Positions 44,396-54,033 of a DNA stretch of 64,000 bases are shown in pieces. The translations under genes and the position numbers were made by a program. Below the pieces are notes generated by a model, which had not been told where the DNA came from, did not search any database, and saw only the letters and a program-made list of their open reading frames with translations. Each line of letters begins with the position of its first letter. Within the stretch, counting starts at the first letter, position 1. The DNA comes from Starkeya sp. ORNL1 (GTDB lineage: Bacteria > Pseudomonadota > Alphaproteobacteria > Rhizobiales > Xanthobacteraceae): assembly GCF_012971745.1 (NCBI RefSeq), contig NZ_CP048834.1, positions 248,001 to 312,000 of the forward strand. Reading direction: 5' to 3'.

Positions 44396-45537
44396 GGGGC
44401 TTCCTGCGTCGCGTCATCGCCATGGTGCGCAAGGAGTTCCTGCAATTGCTGCGGGACCGGGTCTCCTTCGCCACCATGATCATGATCCCGCTCCTGCAAC
44501 TGGTGCTGTTCGGCTATGCCATCAACACCCAGCCGCGGCATCTGCCCACCGCCGTGCTCGCTTATGAGAACACCTCGCTGACCCGCGCCATCCTGGCGGC
44601 GCTGGAGAACACCAAATATTTCGCCGTCACCCGGCATCCCACTACAGAGCACGAGGCGGAGGCGCTGCTGCGCTCCGGCGAGGTGCTGTTCGTGGTCGAG
44701 ATCCCGGCCGGCTTCGAGCGGGCGGTACGCCGCGGCGAGAGCCCGGCGATGCTGGTGGCGGCGGACGCCACCGATCCGGTGGCCGCGGGGAGCGCGATCG
44801 CGACGCTCGGCCAATTGGTGGAGAGCGCGACGGTGCGCGAGCGCTTCGCCACCGAGGGCGGGCCTGCGGGCAGTGGGCTCGAGGATGCGCCGCCACCCTT
44901 CGAGATCCGCATCCATCCGCGCTACAATCCGGCGGCGGTGACGCAGCTCAACATCGTGCCAGGCCTGCTCGGCACCATCCTCACCATGACCATGCTGATC
45001 TTCACCGCGCTCTCGGTGACACGCGAGATCGAGCGCGGCACGATGGAGACGCTGCTCGCCATGCCGATTCGCCCGGTGGAGGTGATGCTCGGCAAGATCG
45101 CGCCCTATGTCATGGTCGGCGCCATCCAGGCCACCATGATCCTCTCGGCCGGCGTCTTCATCTTCGGGGTGCCGGTGGTGGGCAATCTTGCCTTGCTCAC
45201 CGGTCTCACCGGGCTGTTCATCGTCACCAATTTGTCGATCGGCTACACCTTCTCGACGCTGGCGCAGAACCAGCTGCAAGCGGTGCAGATGAGCTTCATG
45301 TACTTCCTGCCGAACATCCTGTTATCCGGCTTCATGTTCCCCTTTGCCGGCATGCCGGTGTGGGCGCAATGGATCTCCGAGACGCTGCCGCTGACGCACT
45401 ATCTGCGCATGGTGCGTGGCATCTTGCTGAAGGGCGCCGACGCCGGCGACCTCGCGCGCGATATTGCCGCGCTCGGCGTCATCATGCTGGTGGCGATGTT
45501 CATAGCGGTCCGGCGCTTCCGGCAGACGCTGGACTAG
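44392..45537 (+). CDS. ABC-2 type permease (YbhR/YbhS-like)
   Basis: A 381-residue ABC-2 permease: one N-terminal helix (FATMIMIPLLQLVLFGYAI), a periplasmic domain of about 150 residues, and five or six helices at the end, with RRFRQTLD at the very C-terminus. Unlike E. coli YbhFSR only one permease gene is present, so a homodimer is expected. Its stop codon lies within a long palindrome. Confidence 0.9.
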   Translation: MRGFLRRVIAMVRKEFLQLLRDRVSFATMIMIPLLQLVLFGYAINTQPRHLPTAVLAYENTSLTRAILAALENTKYFAVTRHPTTEHEAEALLRSGEVLFVVEIPAGFERAVRRGESPAMLVAADATDPVAAGSAIATLGQLVESATVRERFATEGGPAGSGLEDAPPPFEIRIHPRYNPAAVTQLNIVPGLLGTILTMTMLIFTALSVTREIERGTMETLLAMPIRPVEVMLGKIAPYVMVGAIQATMILSAGVFIFGVPVVGNLALLTGLTGLFIVTNLSIGYTFSTLAQNQLQAVQMSFMYFLPNILLSGFMFPFAGMPVWAQWISETLPLTHYLRMVRGILLKGADAGDLARDIAALGVIMLVAMFIAVRRFRQTLD

Positions 45538-45583
45538 AGCCCTTTCCGTTCGGATGGAACCATCCGAACGGAAAGGGCTCTAG
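45534..45583. repeat. Perfect 50-base palindrome overlapping a stop codon
   Basis: CTAGAGCCCTTTCCGTTCGG plus four bases is exactly mirrored around a two-base centre: two 24-base perfect arms. It overlaps the stop codon of the permease. The motif is widespread in Hyphomicrobiales genomes in my memory and is a likely transcription stop or DNA-structure element. Confidence 0.85.
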
Positions 45584-45610
45584 ATTCAATACGCTGGAGC
45601 GATTCCTCTT

Positions 45611-45634
45611 CGATCAGATGATTCTATCTGATCG
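45611..45634. repeat. CGATCAGAT hairpin next to the long palindrome
   Basis: CGATCAGAT and ATCTGATCG are perfect 9-base arms around a six-base loop. It often accompanies the 45534 type of palindrome in relatives (memory, not checked). Confidence 0.65.
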
Positions 45635-45660
45635 GGAAAGGCTCGAAGCTGGCGCCAAGG

Positions 45661-45689
45661 AAAAGGGCGCGGATTGCTCCGCGCCCTTT
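45661..45689 (-). terminator. Rho-independent terminator of groESL
   Basis: On the minus strand AGGGCGCGGA, a four-base loop GCAA, TCCGCGCCCT, then TTT. It starts about 25 bases after the groEL stop. Confidence 0.88.
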
Positions 45690-45713
45690 CAATAAAGTCC
45701 GGAAAAGACTTCC

Positions 45714-47354
<1,641 letters not shown>

Positions 47355-47417
47355 TTATCTGTCTCCCGAGATTGTCGGATGGCGTGATCGCGGCCTCGCG
47401 GATCACGCTGCCTGAAT

Positions 47418-47732
47418 TCACGCGGCCTTTTTGGCCGAAGCGGTGACGGCGAGCACGCCGAGAATGTCCGCTTCCTTCATGATGAGGTATTCGACGCCGT
47501 CGAGCTTCACCTCGGTGCCGGACCACTTGCCGAACAGCACGCGATCACCCGCCTTGACGTCCAGCGGGATCAGCTTGCCGGCCTCGTCGCGCCCGCCGGG
47601 GCCGACGGCAACCACTTCGCCCTGCTGGGGCTTTTCCTTGGCGGTATCGGGAATGATGATGCCGCCCGCGGTCTTCTCTTCAGCGTCGACGCGCTTGACC
47701 ACGACCCGGTCATGCAGAGGACGGAACTTCAT
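47418..47732 (-). CDS. groES: 10 kDa co-chaperonin GroES
   Basis: A 104-residue co-chaperonin: [20 protein letters not shown] at the start, the mobile loop [17 protein letters not shown], then [14 protein letters not shown]. Start 47732 has GGAGAG upstream; ten more codons are open in frame but unlike GroES. Confidence 0.97.
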   Translation of the reverse strand: MKFRPLHDRVVVKRVDAEEKTAGGIIIPDTAKEKPQQGEVVAVGPGGRDEAGKLIPLDVKAGDRVLFGKWSGTEVKLDGVEYLIMKEADILGVLAVTASAKKAA

Positions 47733-47853
47733 CGCATCTCTCCAGAAAGTCTTGAATTTCAATGGCTCATGCCGTCACGCCGCCGTGATGGGTGACGGGC
47801 CGGCGACATCTAGGCGGCACCGTGCGCCCGCGCAAGTGCGGGAGGCGAAAATT

Positions 47854-47880
47854 CTGGCAGTCTCGCCATCGGAGTGCCAG
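47854..47880. promoter_or_regulatory. CIRCE element (HrcA operator) of groESL
   Basis: CTGGCAGTC, nine bases, GAGTGCCAG. CIRCE is TTAGCACTC-N9-GAGTGCTAA; here the arms are a slight variant with one mismatch between them. Located about 120 bases before groES. HrcA would repress groESL from it at normal temperature. hrcA itself is not in the window. Confidence 0.85.
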
Positions 47881-48044
47881 CAAAGGCCAAAGAGCCCGGT
47901 CTGCCGTCCCTTAAGCGGTATCTGAAGAGGGGTCCGGCGCGAGCGCGGCTTTGCGAACGGTAAATCCACGATCTGTCACCGCCGGTAAATATTCGCGTGC
48001 GCACGATGCCGTCATGGTCGGCGCCATGAAGGAAGGAGATCCGC

Positions 48045-48533
48045 GTGCTTAAACTGGCCTTGAGCTTCAGCTTTCTGTTCGTCGCCGCCAATGCCCAGGC
48101 TGCCTCTTGCGACTATCAGCTGACCGCCGCCATGGGCGCCCAGCAGATGAAGATCCATGAATGCTGGGACCTGTCCAAATGGCCCGCCGACAAGGCGCAG
48201 TCCTTCTGCTCCTCGCTGGGCTCGGAGGGCGAGGGTGCGCAGGCGCGCATGGTCGCGTCCTGTCCAGCCAAGCGCTCGGGGCAATGCGTCGGCGCCAAGC
48301 TTTCGGCGCCGTCCGCCGCGTCCATCCCGCCGGAATATTTCGCCAACATGCCGAAAGACATGGCCGACCAGATCCGCGCCAACATGAACGAGGCCGGTGC
48401 GGCGCTCGCCGCCTATGACGGGCTCGAGACGACTGTGAACTATTATGCCGGCCCCGGCGGCCTGCCGTCGAAGGACGATCAGCGCCAGGATTGCGAGGCC
48501 GGCAAGAAGGGCCGCTACGCGCCCGCCAACTGA
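48045..48533 (+). CDS. Small exported cysteine-containing protein, function unknown
   Basis: A 162-residue protein with a Sec signal peptide (MLKLALSFSFLFVAANAQAA, cut about residue 20). The mature part carries six Cys (SCDYQ, HECWD, FCSSL, SCPAK, QCVGA, DCEAG), pointing to three disulfides. The start codon is GTG at 48045 with AAGGAGATCC upstream. No known domain is recognised. Confidence 0.7.
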   Translation: MLKLALSFSFLFVAANAQAASCDYQLTAAMGAQQMKIHECWDLSKWPADKAQSFCSSLGSEGEGAQARMVASCPAKRSGQCVGAKLSAPSAASIPPEYFANMPKDMADQIRANMNEAGAALAAYDGLETTVNYYAGPGGLPSKDDQRQDCEAGKKGRYAPAN

Positions 48534-48702
48534 CAATCCGAGCGGCGGCGGAGCGAAACGCGCCCGCCGTCGCAAAGCTTTGTCAGCACTCTGTTGCATA
48601 TGCTGCCAGTGCCTTGATATTCAACGGCAAATCTAATTTTTGTACTTGCCTGGAACCGGGTTCGGCTCTCAAAATTTGATGAGTCGGATAAGGAGGTTCC
48701 AG

Positions 48703-48987
48703 ATGGCCTCATCTGTGTCGGCGTCGTCGGATTTCGTGAAGCAGCTGGCAGGCTATGGGCTCACCACGGCCCAGATTTTCTACCGCATGCCGGACCACCC
48801 GGCGCTGCTGCAAACCTATCTCTGGCAGCACTATGATCTCTGCCCGCACTTTCCCGAACTGAACAAGTTCCTCGAATTCTGGACGCGCGAGCTGGAAGGG
48901 CCGCTGCATTCCGTCACCGTGGCACATGCCAGGCTGATCAAGCCGGCGGAGCTGCGGGCGGTCGGCGGCGTCTACCAGCTCAATTAG
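48703..48987 (+). CDS. usg: Usg-family protein
   Basis: A 94-residue protein highly typical of the alphaproteobacterial Usg family: QLAGYGLTTAQIFYRMPDHP, LLQTYLWQHYDLCPHFPEL and EGPLHSVTVAHARLIKPAEL. The name comes from its place upstream of trpF in Caulobacter; its role is unproven. AAGGAGG precedes ATG 48703, a strong start. Confidence 0.85.
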   Translation: MASSVSASSDFVKQLAGYGLTTAQIFYRMPDHPALLQTYLWQHYDLCPHFPELNKFLEFWTRELEGPLHSVTVAHARLIKPAELRAVGGVYQLN

Positions 48988-49000
48988 AGCGAGCCGCCAT

Positions 49001-49064
49001 CGTCATCCCGGACGGCCGCAGGCCGATCCGGGATCGCGCAAACATTGGGAGTGATCCCGGCTCT
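49001..49064. repeat. REP-like repeat, family 2, copy 3 (short)
   Basis: CGTCATCCCGGACGGCCGCA followed by GGCCGATCCGGGATCGCG and, further on, GTGATCCCGGCTC: a shortened version of the blocks at 49, 38174 and 62406. It sits in the 308-base gap 48988-49295, the rest of which shows no gene. Confidence 0.7.
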
Positions 49065-49295
49065 ATGGTTGCGCCGGAGCCTGCCCTCGGGCTTGCTGAA
49101 GCAACACTCGTGGAATCTGTCTGCCGTCAGACGACGCGCCAGCGCAATGTGATGATTCGAGAAAATTACGGAATTCGCACCGTCAACTGATTTTTGAGAT
49201 GCCCTCACCCTGCCGCTTTCGCCGTGCTATAGGGGGCGGCGTAACGGGATGCCGACCGGCTCCCGCCGCTTGATCGAGGCATCTTGGAAGCTTCC

Positions 49296-49898
49296 GTGGA
49301 CCATCGTTCGCCGCGTACCTCGGAACTCTTGTCGGCGCTCGTCACCGCCCATTCGGCGGACCGGATCGAGCTCGGCGAGTTGGTCCATGCCTTGCGCAAC
49401 CGCGCCTTCGGCCTCACCATCCTGTTGTTTGGTATCCCGAATTGCCTGCCGATGCCGCCGGGCATCCCGGTCATTTGCGGCGTCATCCTCTGCCTGGTCG
49501 GCGTGCAGATGGCGATGGGCCGCGACGAACTGTGGCTGCCGGGCTGGCTCGCCGCCCGCAGTTTCTCGCGCGACCTGCTGGAGCGGATCATCGGCCGTGC
49601 GCTGCCCTGGGTGCAGCGCTTCGAGGCCTATTCGCGGCCCCGGCAGGTTCTGTTCACCGGGCCGACGGCGCGGCGCGTCATCGGCCTGCTGGTCGTGGTG
49701 CTCGGCCTCGAACTGATGCTGCCCATCCCGATCTTCGGCAACCTGCCGCCGGGTGTCGCGGTCTGCATTCTCGGCCTCGGCCTGGTCGAGCGCGACGGCG
49801 CCTTCATCATCGCCGGCATCGTCGCCACGCTCATCAGCCTCGGCGTGATGGGCTTCCTGAGCTGGCTGCTGTTCCAGGGCGCGCTGGCCATCTTCTGA
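49296..49898 (+). CDS. ExoD-family membrane protein
   Basis: A roughly 200-residue protein of the exopolysaccharide synthesis ExoD family: HALRNRAFGLTILLFGIPN, LPMPPGIPVICGVILCLVG with a turn between two helices, and the mirrored second half MLPIPIFGNLPPGVAVCILG. About four or five helices. GTG 49296 (VDHRSP) after TTGGAAG is preferred; TTG 49284 is in frame. ExoD in Sinorhizobium affects exopolysaccharide and alkali tolerance. No polysaccharide gene stands nearby. Confidence 0.82.
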   Translation: MDHRSPRTSELLSALVTAHSADRIELGELVHALRNRAFGLTILLFGIPNCLPMPPGIPVICGVILCLVGVQMAMGRDELWLPGWLAARSFSRDLLERIIGRALPWVQRFEAYSRPRQVLFTGPTARRVIGLLVVVLGLELMLPIPIFGNLPPGVAVCILGLGLVERDGAFIIAGIVATLISLGVMGFLSWLLFQGALAIF

Positions 49899-49932
49899 AA
49901 CGCTGGCCGGCAACTTCGCTTCGATACCAGAG

Positions 49933-50053
49933 CCACGTCATCCTGAGGTGCTCGGGCAGCGCCCGAGTCTCGAAGGATGCTCGTCATCCGTGACGGTCGC
50001 TCTGCGTGACCATCCTTCGAGGCTCGCTGGTGCTCGCACCTCAGGATGACGTC
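49933..50053. repeat. REP-like inverted repeat, family 1, copy 7
   Basis: CCACGTCATCCTGAGGTGCT and, at the other end, GCACCTCAGGATGACGTCG; inner TCTCGAAGGATG and CATCCTTCGAGG. Confidence 0.82.
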
Positions 50054-50080
50054 GCCATTTGGGCGATCTCCTGGGGCGGC

Positions 50081-50830
50081 TCACCCGCGCCCGACGAAGG
50101 GTGCGTTGGTCGCCATGATGGTCATGAACAGCACATTGGCATCGAGCGGCAGGCTCGCCATATAGGCCACCGCCTTGCCGGCATGGGCGGGATCGAAGGT
50201 CGGTTCGATGGCGATCTGCCCGTTTGGCTGCAGGATGCCGGTCTTCATCTTGGCCGCCATGTCGGTGTCGGCATTGCCGATGTCGATCTGGCCGCAGGCG
50301 ATGGAATGCGCGCGCCCTTCCAGCGCGACCTGCTTGGTGAGGCCGGAGACCGCGTGCTTGGTCGCGGTGTAGGGCCCGGTGAGCGGGCGCGGCGCGTGCG
50401 CCGAGATCGAGCCATTATTGATGATGCGGCCGCCTTTGGGCGATTGCGCCTTCATCATGCGAATGGCGGCCTGCGTGCAGAGGAACACGCCGGAAAGATT
50501 CACATTCACCACGTGCTGCCATTGCTCGAACGTGATGTCCTCGAGCGGGGCCGCGGGCGACCAGCCGCCGGCATTGTTGAACAGCACGTCGAGCCGGCCA
50601 TAGGTGTCGGCGATGTCTCCGAACAGCGCGGCGACCGATTCCGGCTGCGACACGTCCGCCGGCACCACCAGGCTGGCGCCGGCAAGGTGGGCGGCCACCG
50701 CTTCCAGCGGCTCGCGTCGCCGCCCGCTCAGCACCAGCGTGAAGCCGGCTTCGCTGAGCGCCTGTGCTGCCGCCTTGCCGATGCCGGTGCCGGCGCCGGT
50801 GACGAGGGCGATCTTCCTGTTCTCACTCAT
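50081..50830 (-). CDS. Short-chain dehydrogenase/reductase (SDR)
   Basis: A 249-residue classical SDR: the NAD(P)-binding [15 protein letters not shown], the NNAGG motif, the Ser of the active site in [11 protein letters not shown] and YTATK with Tyr and Lys. The Arg in [11 protein letters not shown] may favour NADPH. Substrate unknown. ATG 50830 has AGGAGGAAA upstream. Confidence 0.9.
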   Translation of the reverse strand: MSENRKIALVTGAGTGIGKAAAQALSEAGFTLVLSGRRREPLEAVAAHLAGASLVVPADVSQPESVAALFGDIADTYGRLDVLFNNAGGWSPAAPLEDITFEQWQHVVNVNLSGVFLCTQAAIRMMKAQSPKGGRIINNGSISAHAPRPLTGPYTATKHAVSGLTKQVALEGRAHSIACGQIDIGNADTDMAAKMKTGILQPNGQIAIEPTFDPAHAGKAVAYMASLPLDANVLFMTIMATNAPFVGRG

Positions 50831-50908
50831 CGGGATTTCCTCCTGCGGGCGCGACCATGGACGAGGCCAGCAAGACCGGCAAGCTCGCGCCTCTTATCGT
50901 AACGGTCG

Positions 50909-50933
50909 GGAACCTACATCGATCTTTAGCGTT
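50909..50933 (+). promoter_or_regulatory. EcfG-type general-stress promoter before a tiny membrane-peptide gene
   Basis: GGAAC, 16 bases, CGTT, the same arrangement as at 41751. The transcript would start near 50940, giving a leader of about 38 bases ahead of the 23-residue gene. Confidence 0.7.
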
Positions 50934-50977
50934 GACGGAGCATCTGGAATTTGCGCAAGCGATGAAAGGGAAGGCAA

Positions 50978-51049
50978 ATGCCCGCTGTTCTTATGTGGCT
51001 CATTGGTATTCCGATTCCGATCATCATCCTGCTCTATCTGCTCACCTGA
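50978..51049 (+). CDS. 23-residue hydrophobic membrane peptide, stress-promoter driven
   Basis: The reading frame ATG 50978 to TGA 51049 gives MPAVLMWLIGIPIPIIILLY plus LLT: one membrane-spanning stretch with two Pro. AAAGGGAAGG lies just upstream, an EcfG-like promoter is at 50909-50933, and a perfect 17-base-stem hairpin follows at 51083. All expected parts of a gene are there although it is so short. Similar tiny peptides with IPIPII cores exist in alphaproteobacteria as I recall. Function unknown; perhaps a membrane-stress peptide. Confidence 0.7.
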   Translation: MPAVLMWLIGIPIPIIILLYLLT

Positions 51050-51082
51050 TGATGGGCGACTGAGTAGACATGATGATCGAGG

Positions 51083-51128
51083 AGAGAGCCGAAGACGACT
51101 AGATGTCGTCTTCGGCTCTCTGCGTTTT
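51083..51128 (+). terminator. Perfect 17-base-stem terminator between the tiny gene and the Anbu gene
   Basis: AGAGAGCCGAAGACGAC, five bases, and its exact mirror GTCGTCTTCGGCTCTCT, then GCGTTTT. It terminates the plus strand, and as a hairpin it could also stop the convergent minus-strand Anbu gene whose stop codon it touches. Confidence 0.9.
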
Positions 51129-51873
51129 ACCGGGTACGTCCATAGGGCGGGCGGGGAATACCCATATGGGCGGCGCGCAACGCAGCCGACCATCGCTCGC
51201 GCAGATCGTGGAAATAGGGCTCGCCCGGCTCGATGCGGAAATTGAGTTCGGCATTGCCGGCGTCGCGGCGGGCGATCAGCACGTCCAGCGGCATGCCGAC
51301 GCCGATGTTGGAGCGCATGGTCGAATCCATCGAGATCAGGCCGGATTTCAGCGCGTCATAAAGGTCCATGTCGTAGGAGACGGACCGGTCCAGCACCGGC
51401 TTGCCGTATTTGTGCTCGCCGATCTGCAGGAACGGCGTGTCATTGGTGCATTCGATGAAGTTGCCGGCGGCATACATCATGAACAGCCGCATGCGCCCGC
51501 CATTCACCTGGCCGCCGAACAGGAAGGAGACCGAGAAGCTGATATCCTGCTCCTTCAAGCCCTCCGCATAGAGATCGTGGACGTGGCGTATGGCGCGCCC
51601 CACCATCTCCGCCCCGCGGAACATGCTGGTGGCCTCGATCAGCGTTTCCTTGCGGCCAGTCTCGGGATTCTTCATCCCTTCCTGCAGGGTCGAGATCACC
51701 GCCTGTGAAATGGAGAGATTGCCGGCGGTGGCGAGCGCCATCACATGCCGGCCGGGTTCCTCGAAGACATTCAGCTTGCGGAACGTCGACACGTTGTCGA
51801 GACCCGCATTGGTGCGGGTGTCCGCCATCATCACGAGTCCGTCGCGAACGAGAATTCCGCAACAATAAGTCAT
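51127..51873 (-). CDS. Anbu peptidase (ancestral proteasome beta-type subunit, COG3484)
   Basis: A 248-residue Ntn-hydrolase of the proteasome/HslV superfamily. The sequence starts MTYCCGILVRDGLVMMADTR: after removal of Met, Thr is the first residue, the nucleophile place of proteasome-like enzymes; then TNAGLDNVSTFRKLNVFEEP and the Asp/Lys pair of the fold. Anbu proteins form helical or ring-like assemblies; the natural substrate is not clear. The start at 51873 is required to put Thr second; the open frame runs 21 codons further upstream. In many proteobacteria Anbu genes stand with ATP-grasp, alpha-E and transglutaminase genes, as here at 53176-57175. Confidence 0.9.
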   Translation of the reverse strand: MTYCCGILVRDGLVMMADTRTNAGLDNVSTFRKLNVFEEPGRHVMALATAGNLSISQAVISTLQEGMKNPETGRKETLIEATSMFRGAEMVGRAIRHVHDLYAEGLKEQDISFSVSFLFGGQVNGGRMRLFMMYAAGNFIECTNDTPFLQIGEHKYGKPVLDRSVSYDMDLYDALKSGLISMDSTMRSNIGVGMPLDVLIARRDAGNAELNFRIEPGEPYFHDLRERWSAALRAAHMGIPRPPYGRTR

Positions 51874-51906
51874 AGATGCACGCCCCAGTCCACGCTTCCC
51901 GGCGCC

Positions 51907-51936
51907 GTTATAGCGACGTGGTTTCCACGCGGGCAA
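51907..51936 (-). promoter_or_regulatory. Sigma-70-type promoter of the Anbu gene
   Basis: On the minus strand TTGCCC, 18 bases, TATAAC. The transcript would start near 51900, giving a leader of about 27 bases. Inside the spacer is a small hairpin CGTGG-AAA-CCACG. It implies that Anbu can be made separately from the ATP-grasp operon. Confidence 0.55.
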
Positions 51937-52005
51937 CCAAGTTGCGCCAGAATTGCATACGGGCGCGCGGCGAGTCTCGCAGCGGCAACACCCGATGCAT
52001 GGAAA

Positions 52006-52752
52006 TCAATGTACCGCCGGCAGGCCGTGCTCCTCCCATTCGTCGCGGGGTATCGGATCGCCGACCGCGAAGGCGAAGGTGGCGACCTTCTCCCGATCCG
52101 GCGTGAGCTCGCAGCGGAACCTGATGCGGTACCAGCTGGAATGATTGCGGAACGCGGCGCCGTCGGCCTCGATGCCGCCGGTAATGGTCTTCGGCTCGCC
52201 CATCGCATAGGCGACCAGACGATCGGGCTGAAGTTCGTGGCGCCAGGCATGGACCTGCTCCATCGCCTCCAGCCCGCACAGTTGCTCGATGCGGGTGTCG
52301 TCGGACAGCGTGCGCATGGCGAGCCGCGCCTGCCGGCTGCTGGCGGATGCGAGGTTCCGTGCCGACAGCATCACGGACGGGCGGATCATATCCGGTTCCG
52401 GCGGGGGCGCAGGGCGTGACGTACGCTGTGAGGGAGGGGCGGCGGTGGCCGGTGGCCCGGGAAGCACGGCCTCGGGCGTGATTTGGGGCGTCGGCTGGGG
52501 CTGGGGCTGGGGCGTGGGTGCTGCCTGTGGCAGTTCGGAAGGCGGCAGTATCTCCACCGCGATGGCGTCGGAGGGCAGGCCCGGCTGCGGCGCTGGCTGC
52601 GGCTGTTCGAACAGCCAGGCGAAGATGGCGAGATGCAAGGCGAGGGCGACGATGAGCGCTATCAGCAGCGCCTTGTCCGGCGCGCCCTCGACGCGCCCCA
52701 GGCGGAGCGTGATGTCGGGGATGGGAGGGGCGAGGGTCGTCGTCGCGTTCAC
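52006..52752 (-). CDS. DUF930-domain protein with a TonB-like Pro-rich region
   Basis: A roughly 248-residue protein. After a short cytoplasmic start it has one membrane helix (ALLIALIVALALHLAIFAWL), a Pro/Gln-rich periplasmic stretch as in TonB (PQPQPQPTPQITPEAVLPGP), and then the DUF930 domain (TLSDDTRIEQLCGLEAMEQV, then RFRCELTPDREKVATFAF). Function unknown. GTG 52752 is chosen, since a terminator at 52825-52856 lies upstream and an apparent ATG at 52845 is part of it. It sits between Anbu and the transglutaminase gene but appears to be a separate unit. Confidence 0.78.
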   Translation of the reverse strand: MNATTTLAPPIPDITLRLGRVEGAPDKALLIALIVALALHLAIFAWLFEQPQPAPQPGLPSDAIAVEILPPSELPQAAPTPQPQPQPTPQITPEAVLPGPPATAAPPSQRTSRPAPPPEPDMIRPSVMLSARNLASASSRQARLAMRTLSDDTRIEQLCGLEAMEQVHAWRHELQPDRLVAYAMGEPKTITGGIEADGAAFRNHSSWYRIRFRCELTPDREKVATFAFAVGDPIPRDEWEEHGLPAVH

Positions 52753-52824
52753 GGTTCCAATGGAGGCACGCGGCGCCCGACGGCCGCGACCGGAGTTTAG
52801 CGGCGTGGCGCGCGAACGCCCATC

Positions 52825-52856
52825 AAAAGAAAAAAGGGGCCGCATGAGGCGGCCCC
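52825..52856 (-). terminator. Rho-independent terminator upstream of the DUF930 gene
   Basis: On the minus strand GGGGCCGC, five bases, GCGGCCCC then TTTTTTCTTTT. It closes the transcript of the alpha-E/transglutaminase group and the small frame 52890-52985, and isolates DUF930 and Anbu from them. Confidence 0.9.
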
Positions 52857-52889
52857 AGGAGCGGGCAGGGTCCGCTCGAAGGTGGACGG

Positions 52890-52985
52890 TCAGAATCTGT
52901 AACTCAATCGGCGCTGCAGCCACCGCAGGACCGGCGATGAGGAGGACGGGGCGAGCGCGACCGCGAGGCAATTGCCTGGGTTCAT
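52890..52985 (-). CDS. Possible 31-residue small protein
   Basis: ATG 52985 preceded by TGGGAG opens a short frame ending at 52890 that reads MNPGNCLAVALAPSSSSPVL and then RWLQRRLSYRF. The basic tail and the terminator directly after it suggest a small expressed gene or a leader peptide. It has no recognisable domain. It could equally be noise. Confidence 0.35.
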   Translation of the reverse strand: MNPGNCLAVALAPSSSSPVLRWLQRRLSYRF

Positions 52986-53137
52986 GGCGTTCTCCCAACC
53001 CAGTGCCAGCAGAATAACGCACGGGAGTGCGCCCGGCTGATGCATCGAGGACACAGCAACCGGGATATCGTTGGTGCGCCTATAAGTATTGAAATACTAC
53101 TCAGTCGGAATCGGTGTCAGAGCACCCAATCTGCTAC

Positions 53138-53165
53138 ATCCAATTACCATTTCTGGTAGTTGGAT
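53138..53165 (-). other. Twelve-base-stem hairpin after the transglutaminase gene
   Basis: On the minus strand ATCCAACTACCA, a GAAA tetraloop, TGGTAATTGGAT, with a single C-A mismatch, ten bases after the transglutaminase stop. No T-run follows, so it may block 3' exonucleases rather than terminate. Confidence 0.5.
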
Positions 53166-53175
53166 GCCTGAAAAA

Positions 53176-54012
53176 CTAACCCTGAACCTGGCGGCTGGAC
53201 TGGTCCACGGTGATCGCGACCGTGAGATTTTCCTCGCCGCCGCCATAGCGATTGCCGCGTACCGGGGCGGCGCCGAGATAGTCGAGGCCGACCGCGAGCC
53301 GCACATAGGCTTCGGTGGGGCACAATTTGTTGGCGGCGTCGAAACCGATCCAGCCGAAGCCCTCGACATAGGTTTCGGCCCAGGCATGGCCCGCCTGGTG
53401 GCCGGCATGTTGACCGGGCGCGGCACCATCGCCGACCAGATAGCCGCTGACATAGCGCGCGGGAATGCCGAGGTGGCGGGCCCCGGCGACCATGATGTGC
53501 GCGAAGTCCTGGCACACGCCGCGCTTCAGCTCGAACGCCTGCTTCGCCGTGGTCGAGGCATGGGTCGGGTCGGGGTCGTAGGTCAAGCCTTCGTGGAGCT
53601 CGGCCATCAGCGCATGAAGCTTGGCCAGCGGATCATTGACGCCGGCGACGGCCGCATCAGCGAAAGCGCGGATCGCCTCGTCGGCCTCGGTGAGTTCGGT
53701 CGAGCGCATGTAGAGCGAGGGCGGAAAGCGCTCGACCATGCCGCGCACCACGCCGGCGGTGTCCTGCGTCTCCACCTCGCCCTCGACGGTGACGCGCAGT
53801 TCGGTCAGCGGGCCATCGACGGCGAAGGTGTGGGTGAGGTTGCCGAAGGCGTCCTCGTGCGCCGCGAGCCGGCAGCTTTCCGAGACGTCGATGCGCCAGG
53901 ACACGACATATTGCCCGTCATGGCTGCGCGGGGTGAGGCGCAGGATCTGGATCGCGCCGTTGGCCGGCGGATCGTAGCGATAGACGGTCGCGTGATTCAC
54001 ATGGATGCGCAT
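53176..54012 (-). CDS. Transglutaminase-like cysteine protease of the Anbu neighbourhood
   Basis: A 278-residue protein: an N-terminal beta-rich domain (HATVYRYDPPANGAIQILRL) and a transglutaminase core with the Cys-His-Asp triad in KRGVCQDFAHIMVAGARHLG, AGHAWAETYVEGFGWI and FDAANK. Such bacterial proteins act as amidases or peptidases more often than as cross-linkers. In this gene set they are thought to cut peptides formed by the ATP-grasp partner. ATG 54012 is 21 bases after the alpha-E stop, so it is cotranscribed. Confidence 0.9.
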   Translation of the reverse strand: MRIHVNHATVYRYDPPANGAIQILRLTPRSHDGQYVVSWRIDVSESCRLAAHEDAFGNLTHTFAVDGPLTELRVTVEGEVETQDTAGVVRGMVERFPPSLYMRSTELTEADEAIRAFADAAVAGVNDPLAKLHALMAELHEGLTYDPDPTHASTTAKQAFELKRGVCQDFAHIMVAGARHLGIPARYVSGYLVGDGAAPGQHAGHQAGHAWAETYVEGFGWIGFDAANKLCPTEAYVRLAVGLDYLGAAPVRGNRYGGGEENLTVAITVDQSSRQVQG

Positions 54013-54033
54013 GCGCAGGACCGTAACCTGAAA

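Noticed and set aside
52752..52845. ATG 52845 as start of the DUF930 gene
   Set aside because: This ATG is in the loop of the terminator 52825-52856; transcription would end before translation could follow.
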